Assembly (NCBI RefSeq): GCF_006715635.1
Contig: NZ_VFNP01000001.1
Span: forward strand, 3,658,001 to 3,722,000
Direction of reading: 5' to 3'
DNA: 64,000 nt
DNA from: Streptomyces sp. SLBN-118
GTDB lineage: Bacteria; Actinomycetota; Actinomycetes; Streptomycetales; Streptomycetaceae
Shown here: piece after piece, positions 19,463 through 28,387 of the stretch
Position numbering within the stretch: the first letter of the stretch is position 1
Layout of the letters: every line of letters begins with the position of its first letter
Made by a program: the position numbers and the translations under genes
Notes under the pieces: model-generated
The model's database searches: none
The model's input: only the letters and a program-made list of their open reading frames with translations
Told to the model about the DNA's origin: nothing

Positions 19463-19984
19463 ATGCCTGCGAAGCGAGCCATCGACCTGACGGGCAGCCT
19501 GCTCCTGCTACTGCTCCTGTCCCCCGTGCTGCTCACCCTCGCCGCCGCGGTCGCCTCGACCACCGGCGGCCCGCTCCTGACCCGCCGCGACAGGACGGGC
19601 CTTGGCGGTTCCACGTTTGCGATGCTGTCGTTCCGTACGACACCGGCCTCGCCCGCGGGACGGCTGCTGCGCCGCCACTTCCTGGACAATCTGCCGCAGC
19701 TGATCAATGTCGTACGCGGGGAGATGTCGCTCGTGGGCCCCCGGCCGCTGCCGCCCGGGCAGGACGCCTCCGTCGCGGGGCGGGCCCGTCTCGGCGTGCG
19801 CCCCGGAATGACGGGGCTGTGGCAGATCAGCGGCCGCTCAGAGCTCCCCTGGGAGGAAATGGGTGTGCTCGACCTGCATTATGTGGAGCAGTATTGGCTG
19901 GGACTGGACCTGTTGATCCTGGTCCGGACCCTGCCGATCGCGATCGCCGGACGCCGCGCGGCCCGTCCGGTCAGGCTTGCCTGA
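19463..19984 (+). CDS. Bacterial sugar transferase (polyprenyl-phosphate sugar-1-phosphate transferase family)
   Basis: 173 residues, shorter than the 200-470 of most relatives. An N-terminal hydrophobic helix (LTGSLLLLLLLSPVLL) serves as membrane anchor. The catalytic core has LDNLPQLINVVRGEMSLVGP and RPGMTGLWQISGR, the hallmark motifs of WcaJ/PssY-like enzymes that start exopolysaccharide or glycan synthesis by loading a sugar phosphate on undecaprenyl phosphate. The usual early KFRSM segment is replaced by MLSFRT, so activity is not certain. Isolated from any glycan cluster here. Confidence 0.85.
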   Translation: MPAKRAIDLTGSLLLLLLLSPVLLTLAAAVASTTGGPLLTRRDRTGLGGSTFAMLSFRTTPASPAGRLLRRHFLDNLPQLINVVRGEMSLVGPRPLPPGQDASVAGRARLGVRPGMTGLWQISGRSELPWEEMGVLDLHYVEQYWLGLDLLILVRTLPIAIAGRRAARPVRLA

Positions 19985-20113
19985 GCGACACAGATCACCG
20001 GCTGCGCGGCTACAGTGCGGCGGCATAAGTGGGTACTCTCAGCACGGACTGAATAAGTTACCGCTTAGTAGACTGTCGAGATTCCCCACCCTCGCAGGCC
20101 CGAGGAGCCCCAA

Positions 20114-22384
20114 ATGCAACTCGCCGCGATCATCGTGTCGCTGGTCCTGACCGTGGTCGGCGTTGCGCTCATCGCCCGAGCCGTCGCGCAGATCTACCGC
20201 TTCGTGAAGCTCGGTCAGCCGGTCCCGGCAGGCAGCCGCACCGACGACCCGAAGCAGCGCACGATCACCCTGGTCAAGGAGTTCCTCGGCCACACCCGGA
20301 TGAACCGGTGGGGGATCGTGGGCTTCGCCCACTGGTTCGTCGCGATCGGCTTCCTGACGCTCCCGCCGACTCTTGCGCAGGCGTACGGCCAGCTCTTCGA
20401 GGCGGACTGGACTCTGCCCGTCATCGGCGGATTCCTGCCGTTCGAGATGTACATCGAGTTCATCGGCATCATGACCGTCGTCGGCATCGTCGTGCTGATG
20501 GCGATCCGGCTGCTCAACCTGCCCTCGCGAGCCGGCCGCAAGTCGCGCTTCGCGGGCTCCAAGGCCTGGCAGGCGTACTTCGTCGAGTACGTCATCCTCA
20601 CGATCGGCCTCGCGATCCTCGCCCTGCGTGGGCTCGAGGGCGCGATCCACCACATCGAGGGCTACGAACCCGCGTACTTCGTCTCGTACCCCCTGGTCCT
20701 GGCCTTCAAGGGACTGAGCGTCCCCACGCTCCAGACGCTGATCTACTTCACCGCGATGATCAAGATCGGCACCTCGCTGATCTGGATGATCACGGTCTCG
20801 CTCAACACCAACATGGGTGTCGCCTGGCACCGCTTCCTCGGCTTCCCGAACATCTGGTTCAAGCGGAACGCCGACGGCTCCACCGCTCTCGGCGCCCTGC
20901 AGCCGATGACCAGCGGCGGCAAGGAGATCGACTTCGAGGACCCGGGCGAGGACGACGTCTTCGGCGTCTCCCAGGTCGAGCAGTTCTCCTGGAAGGGCAT
21001 CCTCGACTTCTCCACGTGCACCGAGTGCGGCCGCTGCCAGTCGCAGTGCCCGGCCTGGAACACCGGAAAGCCGCTGTCCCCCAAGCTCCTGATCATGTCG
21101 CTGCGCGACCACGCGCACGCCAAGGCCCCGTATCTGCTGGCCGGCGGCGGCAAGACGATGGAGGGCGAGGAGAAGGCGTCCGCCGAGGCTCTGGGGGACG
21201 TCCCCGCGGCCGCTCTCGCCGAGGCCGAGCGCCCCCTGATCGGGACGCTGGAGGAGAACGGCGTCATCGACCCGGACGTCCTGTGGTCCTGCACCACCTG
21301 CGGTGCGTGCGTGGAGCAGTGCCCGGTCGACATCGAGCACATCGACCACATCGTCGACATGCGCCGCTACCAGGTGATGATCGAGTCCGCGTTCCCGTCC
21401 GAGGCGGGCACGATGCTCAAGAACCTGGAGAAGAAGGGCAACCCCTGGGGGCTCGCCAAGAAGCAGCGCGTGGAGTGGACCAAGGAGGTCGACTTCGAGG
21501 TCCCGATCGTCGGCAAGGACGTCGAGGACCTCAGCGAGGTCGACTACCTGTACTGGGTCGGCTGCGCGGGTGCCCTGGAGGACCGGGCCAAGAAGACCAC
21601 CAAGGCCTTCGCGGAGCTGCTGCACATCGCGGGCGTGAAGTTCGCGATCATGGGCGGCGACGAGAAGTGCACGGGTGACTCCGCCCGGCGCCTGGGCAAT
21701 GAGCCGCTGTTCCAGCAGCTCGGCCAGGAGAACGTGGCCATGCTGAACATGGCCTACGGAGAAGACGACGAGGACGAGACGACCAAGAAGCCCAAGTCGT
21801 CGAAGAAGATCGTCGCGACCTGCCCGCACTGCTTCAACACGATCGCGAACGAATACCCGCAGCTGGGCGGCGAGTTCGAGGTCATCCACCACACACAGCT
21901 GCTCCAGCACCTCATCGACGAGGGCAAGCTCATTCCGGTGACGCCGGTCGAGGGTCTGATCACGTACCACGACCCCTGCTACCTGGGCCGCCACAACAAG
22001 GTCTACACGCCGCCGCGCGAGATCATGTCCGCCGTCCCGGGCCTGCGCCAGCAGGAGATGCACCGTCACAAGGAGCGCGGCTTCTGCTGTGGCGCCGGTG
22101 GCGCGCGCATGTGGATGGAGGAGCGGATCGGCAAGCGCATCAACACCGAGCGTGTGGACGAGGCTCTTTCGCTGAACCCGGACATCGTCTCGACCGCCTG
22201 CCCGTTCTGCCTCGTCATGCTGACGGACTCCGTCAACGGCAAGAAGAACGACGGCAAGGCGAAGGAGAGCCTGCAGGTCGTGGATGTCGCGCAGCTGCTG
22301 CTCGACTCGGTGAAGACACCTCCGGCCGAGCCCGCTGGTGAGGCCGAGTCGGAGGACACACCGGAACCCGAGCCGGTGAAGTAG
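20114..22384 (+). CDS. Membrane Fe-S oxidoreductase (heterodisulfide reductase-like)
   Basis: 756 residues. Five N-terminal membrane helices resemble the cytochrome b-type NarI/HdrE subunit. Two 4Fe-4S motifs follow (CTECGRCQSQCP and CTTCGACVEQCP), then two CCG-type domains (WVGCAGALE, CPHCFNTI, DPCYLGRHN, CCGAGGARMW) as in HdrD/GlpC. This fusion is widespread and highly conserved in actinobacteria and probably links quinone to a cytosolic thiol or electron-transfer partner such as an acyl-CoA dehydrogenase chain; the substrate is unproven. The tail is acidic and disordered. A stem-loop terminator follows. Confidence 0.9.
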   Translation: MQLAAIIVSLVLTVVGVALIARAVAQIYRFVKLGQPVPAGSRTDDPKQRTITLVKEFLGHTRMNRWGIVGFAHWFVAIGFLTLPPTLAQAYGQLFEADWTLPVIGGFLPFEMYIEFIGIMTVVGIVVLMAIRLLNLPSRAGRKSRFAGSKAWQAYFVEYVILTIGLAILALRGLEGAIHHIEGYEPAYFVSYPLVLAFKGLSVPTLQTLIYFTAMIKIGTSLIWMITVSLNTNMGVAWHRFLGFPNIWFKRNADGSTALGALQPMTSGGKEIDFEDPGEDDVFGVSQVEQFSWKGILDFSTCTECGRCQSQCPAWNTGKPLSPKLLIMSLRDHAHAKAPYLLAGGGKTMEGEEKASAEALGDVPAAALAEAERPLIGTLEENGVIDPDVLWSCTTCGACVEQCPVDIEHIDHIVDMRRYQVMIESAFPSEAGTMLKNLEKKGNPWGLAKKQRVEWTKEVDFEVPIVGKDVEDLSEVDYLYWVGCAGALEDRAKKTTKAFAELLHIAGVKFAIMGGDEKCTGDSARRLGNEPLFQQLGQENVAMLNMAYGEDDEDETTKKPKSSKKIVATCPHCFNTIANEYPQLGGEFEVIHHTQLLQHLIDEGKLIPVTPVEGLITYHDPCYLGRHNKVYTPPREIMSAVPGLRQQEMHRHKERGFCCGAGGARMWMEERIGKRINTERVDEALSLNPDIVSTACPFCLVMLTDSVNGKKNDGKAKESLQVVDVAQLLLDSVKTPPAEPAGEAESEDTPEPEPVK

Positions 22385-22405
22385 TTCCTGGAAGACTGCG
22401 AAGCT

Positions 22406-22452
22406 ACAGAAGCGGCCGGATCTGCCTCGGGGGCAGAACCGGCCGCTTCTGT
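22406..22452. terminator. Terminator after Fe-S oxidoreductase gene
   Basis: Perfect 14-bp stem ACAGAAGCGGCCGG with its complement and a 19-nt loop (arms 22406-22419 and 22439-22452). Confidence 0.9.
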
Positions 22453-22593
22453 CCGCAGGTTGCCGTTCATGTCGTCGATCCGCCTGCTGGGATAACCATT
22501 GACCGGCGATCGCGCCGCAGCCATTGCCCTGACGCGAGCGCCGAACGAGCATCATGAGGCGGCCGATGACGATCGAGACGGACGAGGTGGGTT

Positions 22594-23694
22594 GTGCGGA
22601 CAGGACTGGGGCACGCGGCGACGATCGCGGCCTGCGCCTGCGTGGTACTGCTGGCGGGCTGCACAAGCACCCCCGAGCCGGAGCGGCCCGCGCCCGCCAA
22701 GAACGGCGACACCGCACCGCTCGCCGCCCGGGCGGGCGCGCTGCCCGTCCCCCACGGCAGGGGGAGCCGCGTCCCTGCCGACTTCAACGGCGACGGCCAC
22801 CGAGACCTCGTTCTGAACGACCTGGTCAAGGCCCCCGGTGACAGCCACGGCGACGACGCGGGCATCGGCGTCGTCTACGGCACGGCGAGCCCCCGCGTCC
22901 TCGACCCGTCCGTACGCCGCCTCCTCACCCCGCGGGCCAACGCCGCGCCTGTCGGGGGCACCATCCCCGCCGCCTTCGACGCCGAGGCCGCCTGCGACCT
23001 CGACAAGGACGGCTTCTCCGACCTGATCGTGGCCACCGACCCGCCGTACGACGGCATCGGCCGCCCACCCGTACCGCTCCAGGTCCTCTTCGGCTCCCCG
23101 GCCGGGCTCGCGGGCAAGGCGGTCGTCCTGCGCATCCCCGAGCAGGCCCGTTACGGAAACGAGTGGCCCGACCACCCCGTCTGCGGCGACTTCGACGGCG
23201 ACGGCTCCACCGACCTGGCAGTCACCGCGTCCGCGGGCCGAGTCAGCTTCCTGCGCGGTCCCTTCACCCGCACCGGCGCCCCCCGCGCGGCCACAGCCCC
23301 GGCCGAGGGCGGCGGCCCCGCGCTGTCCGCACCCTCCCCCCGGCCCGATGTCAACGACGACGGCTACGACGACCTGGTGGTCTCCACCCGCGCCCCCGAG
23401 CCGGGCGCGGCGGCCAAGGGCAAGGTGCTGCTCGGCGGCCCCGGGGGCCCCGGCCGCGCGGGCGGCCGCTATGTCTTCACCGCCGTGCCCCTCCCGCCGT
23501 CACCCGCCCTGCGTGCGGGCGAGACGAGCCCGGTGACCGACGTGCTGCAGTACGCGGACTTCGACGGCGACAAGCGCCCCGACCTGGTCACTCGTACGCA
23601 CAGGGGCGAGCGGGCGGATGTGGTGGCCCTGTACCCGGCCTCGGCGCGGACGGCAGCGCTGCTCACCTTCAGCACGTCGGTCTTCCTGCACTGA
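22594..23694 (+). CDS. FG-GAP/VCBS-repeat lipoprotein
   Basis: 366 residues with a GTG start. Lipoprotein signal peptide with lipobox LLAGC at about 19-23. It has at least five calcium-type repeats with DxNxDGxxD cores (DFNGDGHRDLVL, DLDKDGFSDLIV, DFDGDGSTDLAV, DVNDDGYDDLVV, DFDGDKRPDLVT), as in integrin-like beta propellers. Likely a surface-exposed, Ca-dependent scaffold or binding protein; ligand unknown. Spacing suggests its own transcript. Confidence 0.9.
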   Translation: MRTGLGHAATIAACACVVLLAGCTSTPEPERPAPAKNGDTAPLAARAGALPVPHGRGSRVPADFNGDGHRDLVLNDLVKAPGDSHGDDAGIGVVYGTASPRVLDPSVRRLLTPRANAAPVGGTIPAAFDAEAACDLDKDGFSDLIVATDPPYDGIGRPPVPLQVLFGSPAGLAGKAVVLRIPEQARYGNEWPDHPVCGDFDGDGSTDLAVTASAGRVSFLRGPFTRTGAPRAATAPAEGGGPALSAPSPRPDVNDDGYDDLVVSTRAPEPGAAAKGKVLLGGPGGPGRAGGRYVFTAVPLPPSPALRAGETSPVTDVLQYADFDGDKRPDLVTRTHRGERADVVALYPASARTAALLTFSTSVFLH

Positions 23695-23824
23695 GCCGGG
23701 TGCACCGGACCCGCCCGGCTGCCCCTCCTCGATCCCCTAGGGGATGTCACAGGTCGGCAGCAAAGACCTGTGCGTTCCCCGAGCGCGGGCACGTCACTCT
23801 CCGGGAACAGGTACGTTCGATTAC

Positions 23825-24715
23825 GTGGCTGGATTCAGGATCGGACGCGGCCGGGACAACCGCACGCAGCAGCAGCAACCGCAGCAGGCACCGCCGCCGC
23901 CCTACCGGGGCGGAGGCGGCCGTGCGGCTGGGCCGTACGGGCAGCAGCAACAACCGCCGCAGTGGCCCCAGGCGGGCAGCGGCCACCAACAGCAGCACCC
24001 CCAGGGCCCGTACGGCGAACCTGAGTACTTCGGCGACCCGTACCAGCAGCAGCCCCCGCACGCCGACCCTTATGCCAACAACCCTGGCCACACGCAGGCG
24101 TTCGGCATCAACGAGGACCCGTACGGCGACGGGGCGACCTACCGCGCGGGCGCTGCGCCGACCGCGCCGACGGGCCCGCGGCTGCACTGGAAGCAGCTGC
24201 TGAGCGGCATCGTGCTGCGCCCTGGCCCGACGTTCTGGCAGATGCGCGACTACCCCGTGTGGGGCCCGGCGCTGATCGTCACGTTCCTCTACGGCCTGCT
24301 CGCGCTCTTCGGCTTCGACAAGGCCCGCGAGGAGACGATCAACGCGACGATCTCCACGGCCATTCCGTACGTCCTGACGACGGCGGTGGCGTTCGTCATC
24401 GGCGGCCTGATCCTGGGCGCGGTGACCCACACCCTGGCCCGCCAGCTCGGCGGCGACGGCGCCTGGCAGCCGACGGTCGCCCTCTCCATGCTGATCGTGT
24501 CCATCACGGACGCGCCCCGCCTGGTGTTCGCGCTCTTCCTGGGCGGCGAGAACTCCCTGGTCCAACTGCTGGGCTGGGCAACCTGGCTGGCGGCGGGTGC
24601 GCTGTTCACATCGATGGTGAGCAAGTCGCACGACCTGCCGTGGCCGAAGGCGCTGGGGGCGTCGGCGATCCAGTTGATCGCGCTGCTGTCGATCATCAAG
24701 CTGGGCACGATCTGA
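23825..24715 (+). CDS. Yip1-family membrane protein
   Basis: About 296 residues from the GTG at 23825. The first 110 residues are Gln/Pro/Gly-rich and disordered (runs of QQQQ and PPP). The rest is a Yip1-type domain with five membrane helices, beginning WKQLLSGIVLRPGPTFWQMRDYPVWGP. Function in bacteria is unknown; the eukaryotic relatives act in vesicle traffic. Convergent with the broken phosphoribosyltransferase gene, with a strong terminator between. Confidence 0.85.
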   Translation: MAGFRIGRGRDNRTQQQQPQQAPPPPYRGGGGRAAGPYGQQQQPPQWPQAGSGHQQQHPQGPYGEPEYFGDPYQQQPPHADPYANNPGHTQAFGINEDPYGDGATYRAGAAPTAPTGPRLHWKQLLSGIVLRPGPTFWQMRDYPVWGPALIVTFLYGLLALFGFDKAREETINATISTAIPYVLTTAVAFVIGGLILGAVTHTLARQLGGDGAWQPTVALSMLIVSITDAPRLVFALFLGGENSLVQLLGWATWLAAGALFTSMVSKSHDLPWPKALGASAIQLIALLSIIKLGTI

Positions 24716-24723
24716 GCCGAGAC

Positions 24724-24758
24724 ATGCGCAGGGGCCCCCGGCCGGGGCCCCTGCGCAT
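24724..24758. terminator. Bidirectional terminator
   Basis: 15-bp perfect stem with a 5-nt loop between converging genes. Confidence 0.9.
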
Positions 24759-24770
24759 GCCCGCGTCAGG

Positions 24771-25083
24771 TCAGGCGTCGAGAACCTGCCCGCTGCCCTG
24801 CACGACGGGCTTTTCCACGCTCCACGGGAAGTTGATCCACTCATCGGTGCGCTTCCAGACGTACTCGCACTTCACGAGGGACTGCGACTTCTCGTAGATG
24901 ACGGCACTGCGCACCTCGGCGACATGGTCGACGCAGAAGTCGTGCACGAGTTTGAGCGTCTTGCCGGTGTCTGCGACATCGTCGGCGATGAGGATTTTCT
25001 TGTCGGAGAAGTCGATGGCGTTCGGCACCGGCGCGAGCATGACCGGCATCTCCAGCGTCGTCCCACGCCCGTGTAGAACACAT
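24771..25083 (-). pseudogene. Phosphoribosyltransferase, 3' part
   Basis: Encodes the C-terminal part of a PRPP-dependent phosphoribosyltransferase. The PRPP loop is ILIADDVADTGKTL, and the end is WINFPWSVEKPVVQGSG. Upstream of residue MPVMLAPVPNA the frame is broken by one missing base. The preceding codons in the next frame read FYTGVG, which in intact relatives continues directly into TTLEMPV. The 5' 32 codons of the gene are 1.95 kb away next to dcd (27038-27136). The gene has been split by an integrated element and part of the middle (about 35 codons) is lost, so it is dead unless translated from the internal ATG at 25049. Confidence 0.8.
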
Positions 25084-25110
25084 TAGAGCCGAGAGACGCA
25101 ATCACCAGGC

Positions 25111-25125
25111 AATATGCCGGAGATT
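25111..25125. repeat. Left end repeat of relic element (att-like)
   Basis: AATATGCCGGAGATT; the same 15 bases with one change flank the other side of the insertion at 27024-27038, as expected for attL/attR of a site-specific element. Confidence 0.5.
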
Positions 25126-25174
25126 GCGCCTCAACTCAGCACCTACTCAGCACACTCGACTGAGTCAGCACCAC

Positions 25175-25753
25175 CTACGCCGAGCGGATGCGGCTCAGCG
25201 ACTCGGACAGATCACGGGCGACAGCCAGAGCAACGGCGCCCTTGATCCGCTCCTCAGCACCCGGCAGCAGATGCACATACACCTGCTCCGTGGTCTTACT
25301 GCTGGCGTGCCCCATCCAGACTGCCAGCTCCGCCATGGGGACTCCCGCCGCCATGGCGACCGAGGCGAAGTAGTGCCGCAACGACTTGGGCGTGAGGCCC
25401 CGGTGCTCAAGCCCAGCAACCTCGATCGCCTTGTTCCACCTGTCCGCGAACGTCGTACGCGAGGGAAAGCGTTCCGCGAACGTCTCGGACTCGTAGAACC
25501 AGCCTTCCTCACCCCAGGTGTCGTACGTCGCGATGTGGGCACGCCAGGCTTCGTCAGTGATCTCGGGAACCGGGACACGGCGACCAGTCCGAGACCACTT
25601 CACATCTTCCCGGATCGCCGTTCCCCGCCCGGCACCGTCATTGGCCCCGAACGTGGAGAGCTGGGCATTGATCGTGGCGAACCCCGCCTTCTGCTCCCAC
25701 TTCTGTTCGCACATCGCGAGCGCTTCGCCCACGCGCAATCCGCACCCCGCCAT
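25175..25753 (-). pseudogene. Tyrosine integrase, catalytic C-terminal part
   Basis: About 190 residues of catalytic domain: box I arginine in GCGLRVGEAL, box II SLRHYFASVAMAAGV, GH in VWMGHAS and the nucleophile in TTEQVYVHLLP. The N-terminal arm-binding and core-binding domains are missing; the reading frame runs straight into transposase sequence at about 25760. It sits at the left end of the relic element, the position an AICE integrase takes. Confidence 0.8.
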
Positions 25754-25774
25754 GCTCCACACGGCCGACCGGCC

Positions 25775-26065
25775 GACAACGGCTCCTGCTACAAGTCCCA
25801 CCTCTGGCGCAACTCCCTTGCAGCACAGGGGATTTCACACAAGCGGACCCGTCCCTACCGACCCCAGACCAACGGCAAGGTGGAGAGGTTCAACCGCACC
25901 CTCCTGGACGAATGGGCCTACGCACAGCCCTACCGGACCGAGACCGAACGACGCGACGCCTACCCCGCCTGGCTGCACACCTACAATCACCACCGCGGAC
26001 ACACCGCACTCAAGGGCCAGCCACCCGCCAGCCGCGTCCCCGACCTCACGGGTCAATACACCTAG
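25775..26065 (+). pseudogene. IS481-type transposase, C-terminal fragment
   Basis: 97 codons of the retroviral-type integrase core: DNGSCYKSHLW, THKRTRPYRPQTNGKVER-like segment and YNHHRGHTALKGQPPASR. The N-terminal two thirds and the first catalytic Asp are absent. Its insertion appears to have removed the front of the neighbouring integrase gene. Confidence 0.8.
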
Positions 26066-26089
26066 GCGAAGGACACCCCAGGTGGTCAC

Positions 26090-26730
26090 CGAGCCGGGAG
26101 CGCGGGATGCCTGCCGACGAGGCGAGGTGGCGCCGCACGGCGGGGTGAACCGGTCCCACAGCCGCCCGGCGTGCGCGTGCCACAGCACATGCCCGGCGTA
26201 GTCGTAGCAGTCGGCACACAGCGGCAGGCCGACCAGGTGGTCAACGTCGACGTGCACCAGGCCGCAGCCGGAGCGGGCGCCCTTGGCCGCAGCGCGGAGC
26301 ATCCCGGCGGGGATGACGGCGCTCCCCGTCGCGGACGCGATGCACGGGACCGAAGGACGGGGCAGTGATGGTGACGAACAGCCGGGGGCCGCTCGCGCAC
26401 CGCATTCGGGATGCCCTTGCCGCCGGACAGGCCCGCCCGCACGGCCTGGAAGGTGTCTCCGGCGTGCAGGTGGGAACAGGGCTCGCAAACCGAGGCACGG
26501 CGGTTACGGCACCGCACCGCCAGCCGCTCACCAGGTTCCCCGGCGGTCGAGTAGGACGAGATCGCCTCACCGGCTACGGCATTGTGGGTGATCGTGGAGC
26601 GGACAGGTAGACCGGACGGGCACAGCCCCCGATGGTTTGATCTGTTCCAGCCAGGGCGAGAACTGAGGGTCATTGACAAGACGGACGATGTCCCGGTCGG
26701 CATCCGAGAGCAGCGGGCGGCTTCCGTGAG
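26090..26730 (-). pseudogene. AICE replication initiator (RepSA-like), frameshifted relic
   Basis: Fragments in three frames line up in order with the intact Rep at 29753-31138. They are LSDADRDIVRLVNDPQFSPW, then CRNRRASVCEPCSHLHAGDTF and LSGGKGIPNAV, then RLFVTITAPSFGPVH, then CADCYDYAGHVLWHAHAGRLW. At least two frameshifts and loss of the catalytic C-terminal half make it inactive. The gap 26731-27023 holds no gene I can recognise. Confidence 0.75.
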
Positions 26731-27023
26731 GATGCTTGCGCCTTGTGCCGCAGACCGGTCGGGAAGCGGAGCGGAAAGCGTTCCGGACCTGTGTCAGAAA
26801 CTGTCTTCACTTCTTCCAGGGCACCAGGCGCCCGCGGCCACAAGCGACCAGGAGTCGTGATCCAGTTCCGCGCACTCCGCCTTGCCCGTGCCGTTCCCGT
26901 GGACTGCGGCCCGTGGCTCGCATCCTCCAGAACCGTCGACCACCGATCCGGCGGGGACTGTGCGCCGGACCGCCACAGGGCCGGGCCACACGAACTACAG
27001 GAGCCGACCGAGCCTCGCTTATC

Positions 27024-27038
27024 AATACGCCGGAGATT
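27024..27038. repeat. Right end repeat of relic element (att-like)
   Basis: AATACGCCGGAGATT, partner of 25111-25125. The stop codon that ends the 5' phosphoribosyltransferase fragment lies on its edge. Confidence 0.5.
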
Positions 27039-27136
27039 CAGTCCGGCTCGTAACCGTCGTCGGCGATGGCCTGCGCGAGCTGGCGGATCGCGCCGCCGAA
27101 CTTCTCGTACGTCAGGTTCTCCCGTACCTCAGCCAT
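27038..27136 (-). pseudogene. Phosphoribosyltransferase, 5' part
   Basis: 32 codons starting MAEVRENLTYEKFGGAI and stopping right after DDGYEPD at the junction with the relic element. It begins 3 bases after the dcd stop, so dcd and this gene were once one operon. The rest of the gene is at 24771-25083. Confidence 0.75.
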
Positions 27137-27139
27137 GGC

Positions 27140-27715
27140 TCACACCTGCGTCCGGTGGAAATTCTGGAAGGACCGCGAGGCGGTCGGTCCCCGCTGCCCC
27201 TGGTAGCGCGAGCCGTAGCGCTCGCTCCCGTACGGGAACTCGGCCGGTGAGCTCAGCCGGAACATGCACAGCTGGCCGATCTTCATCCCCGGCCAGAGCT
27301 TGATGGGCAGCGTGGCGAGATTCGACAGCTCGAGCGTGACGTGCCCGGAGAACCCCGGGTCGATGAAGCCGGCGGTGGAGTGCGTGACCAGACCGAGCCG
27401 GCCCAGACTGGACTTCCCCTCGAGCCGCGATGCGAGATCGTCCGGCAGCGAGATGACTTCGTACGTCGAGGCGAGGACGAACTCCCCGGGGTGCAGGATG
27501 AAGGGCTCATCGCCCTCGGGCTCGACGAGCCTCGTCAGATCGGCCTGCTCGACGGCGGGGTCGATGTGCGGATAGCGGTGGTTCTCGAACACCCGGAAGT
27601 AGCGGTCCAGCCGCACGTCGATGCTCGAGGGCTGCACCATGGTCTCGTCGTACGGGTCGATACGGACCCGCCCGGCGTCGATCTCGGCCCGGATGTCCTT
27701 GTCTGAGAGAAGCAC
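27140..27715 (-). CDS. dcd: dCTP deaminase
   Basis: 191 residues from the GTG at 27715, giving the family N-terminus [12 protein letters not shown]. Catalytic and trimer motifs: [33 protein letters not shown] with the catalytic Ser/Arg, and [11 protein letters not shown] with the catalytic Glu replaced region as in the Streptomyces enzymes. Deaminates dCTP to dUTP for dTMP synthesis; some actinobacterial forms are bifunctional and also cleave dUTP, which is not decidable here. Full length. Confidence 0.95.
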   Translation of the reverse strand: MLLSDKDIRAEIDAGRVRIDPYDETMVQPSSIDVRLDRYFRVFENHRYPHIDPAVEQADLTRLVEPEGDEPFILHPGEFVLASTYEVISLPDDLASRLEGKSSLGRLGLVTHSTAGFIDPGFSGHVTLELSNLATLPIKLWPGMKIGQLCMFRLSSPAEFPYGSERYGSRYQGQRGPTASRSFQNFHRTQV

Positions 27716-27832
27716 GTCCTGAGGATACGCAGAGTGCACGGGCCCACCCCAATCGGACGGCCCCGTGCGCTCCTCTCCGTACGCTCTCAGTGCCTCTCCC
27801 TGACGTTCCGCTGCGTCCCCGCAGACGACCCG

Positions 27833-27997
27833 CTACCGCTTGGCGGGCTCCACGGGCACGACGCTGCGCAGCCGCGCACAGCGCGGACACCGGATGAGCC
27901 GACCGGGCCCGATCCGATCGGCGCCGAGCTGCTGCATCGGGAACGAAGCGGTACTGAAGACGTGCCCCTCGGCACAGCGGACGACGGTGCGCTCCAT
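27833..27997 (-). CDS. Small zinc-ribbon-like protein
   Basis: 54 residues starting MERTVVRCAEGHVFST. Two Cys pairs/sites (RCAEGH and RCPRCARLR) suggest one zinc ribbon. Very similar short proteins are found across Streptomyces, which supports a real gene; its role is unknown. Start ATG chosen because it is the only one giving the Cys-containing N-terminus. 28005-28262 beyond it has no gene. Confidence 0.75.
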   Translation of the reverse strand: MERTVVRCAEGHVFSTASFPMQQLGADRIGPGRLIRCPRCARLRSVVPVEPAKR

Positions 27998-28262
27998 CAA
28001 GTCCATCGGGTCCCTTCCCCAACCAAATGCGGACGAACCGCCACATTAGAGGATGAAGGGCACGGGGTCGCACGCGGCACTCCGCCTTTCAACGGTAGCC
28101 TCAACTCCCGTGCCCCGCAGTCACATCCGGCCTTCGGGAGGACGCGGGATCAGGCCCTGGATCAGGGGCCCCGGGACAGCGCAAAGGCCCCGCGGCGAAA
28201 TACACCGGGGGCCAGCAATGGGGTACAGTGTGCGACGATGCGGTGCCGGTCACGGCCGCTAC

Positions 28263-28336
28263 GCGGGTGTAGTTTAATGGTAGAACATGAGCTTCCCAAG
28301 CTCAGAGCGCGGGTTCGATTCCCGTCACCCGCTCCA
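28263..28336 (+). tRNA. tRNA-Gly(CCC)
   Basis: 74 nt including an encoded CCA. Acceptor GCGGGTG/CACCCGC, anticodon loop TTCCCAA with CCC at 28295-28297, T-loop GGTTCGATTCC. Its 3' 44 bases are the attachment core of the integrative element and recur at 46115-46158. Confidence 0.95.
28293..28336. other. attL of the integrative element (44-bp core)
   Basis: From the anticodon loop to the CCA of tRNA-Gly; identical to 46115-46158. Integration regenerates the 3' end of the tRNA, so the gene stays functional. Confidence 0.9.
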
Positions 28337-28340
28337 TGGA

Positions 28341-28369
28341 AAAGCCCCAGGCCAGCGGCCCGGGGCTTT
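28341..28369. terminator. Terminator after tRNA-Gly
   Basis: AAAGCCCC/GGGGCTTT stem followed by a T-rich run. A related stem follows the second core copy at 46164-46190. Confidence 0.8.
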
Positions 28370-28387
28370 GTTGTTGTCTAGACCGGT

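Noticed and set aside
20039-22717. 892-codon minus-strand frame opposite the Fe-S oxidoreductase
   Set aside because: Antisense shadow; the plus-strand product has all cluster motifs.
25049-25101. Intact phosphoribosyltransferase starting at the internal ATG 25049
   Set aside because: Would lack the N-terminal half of the fold; the missing N-terminus is found beside dcd.
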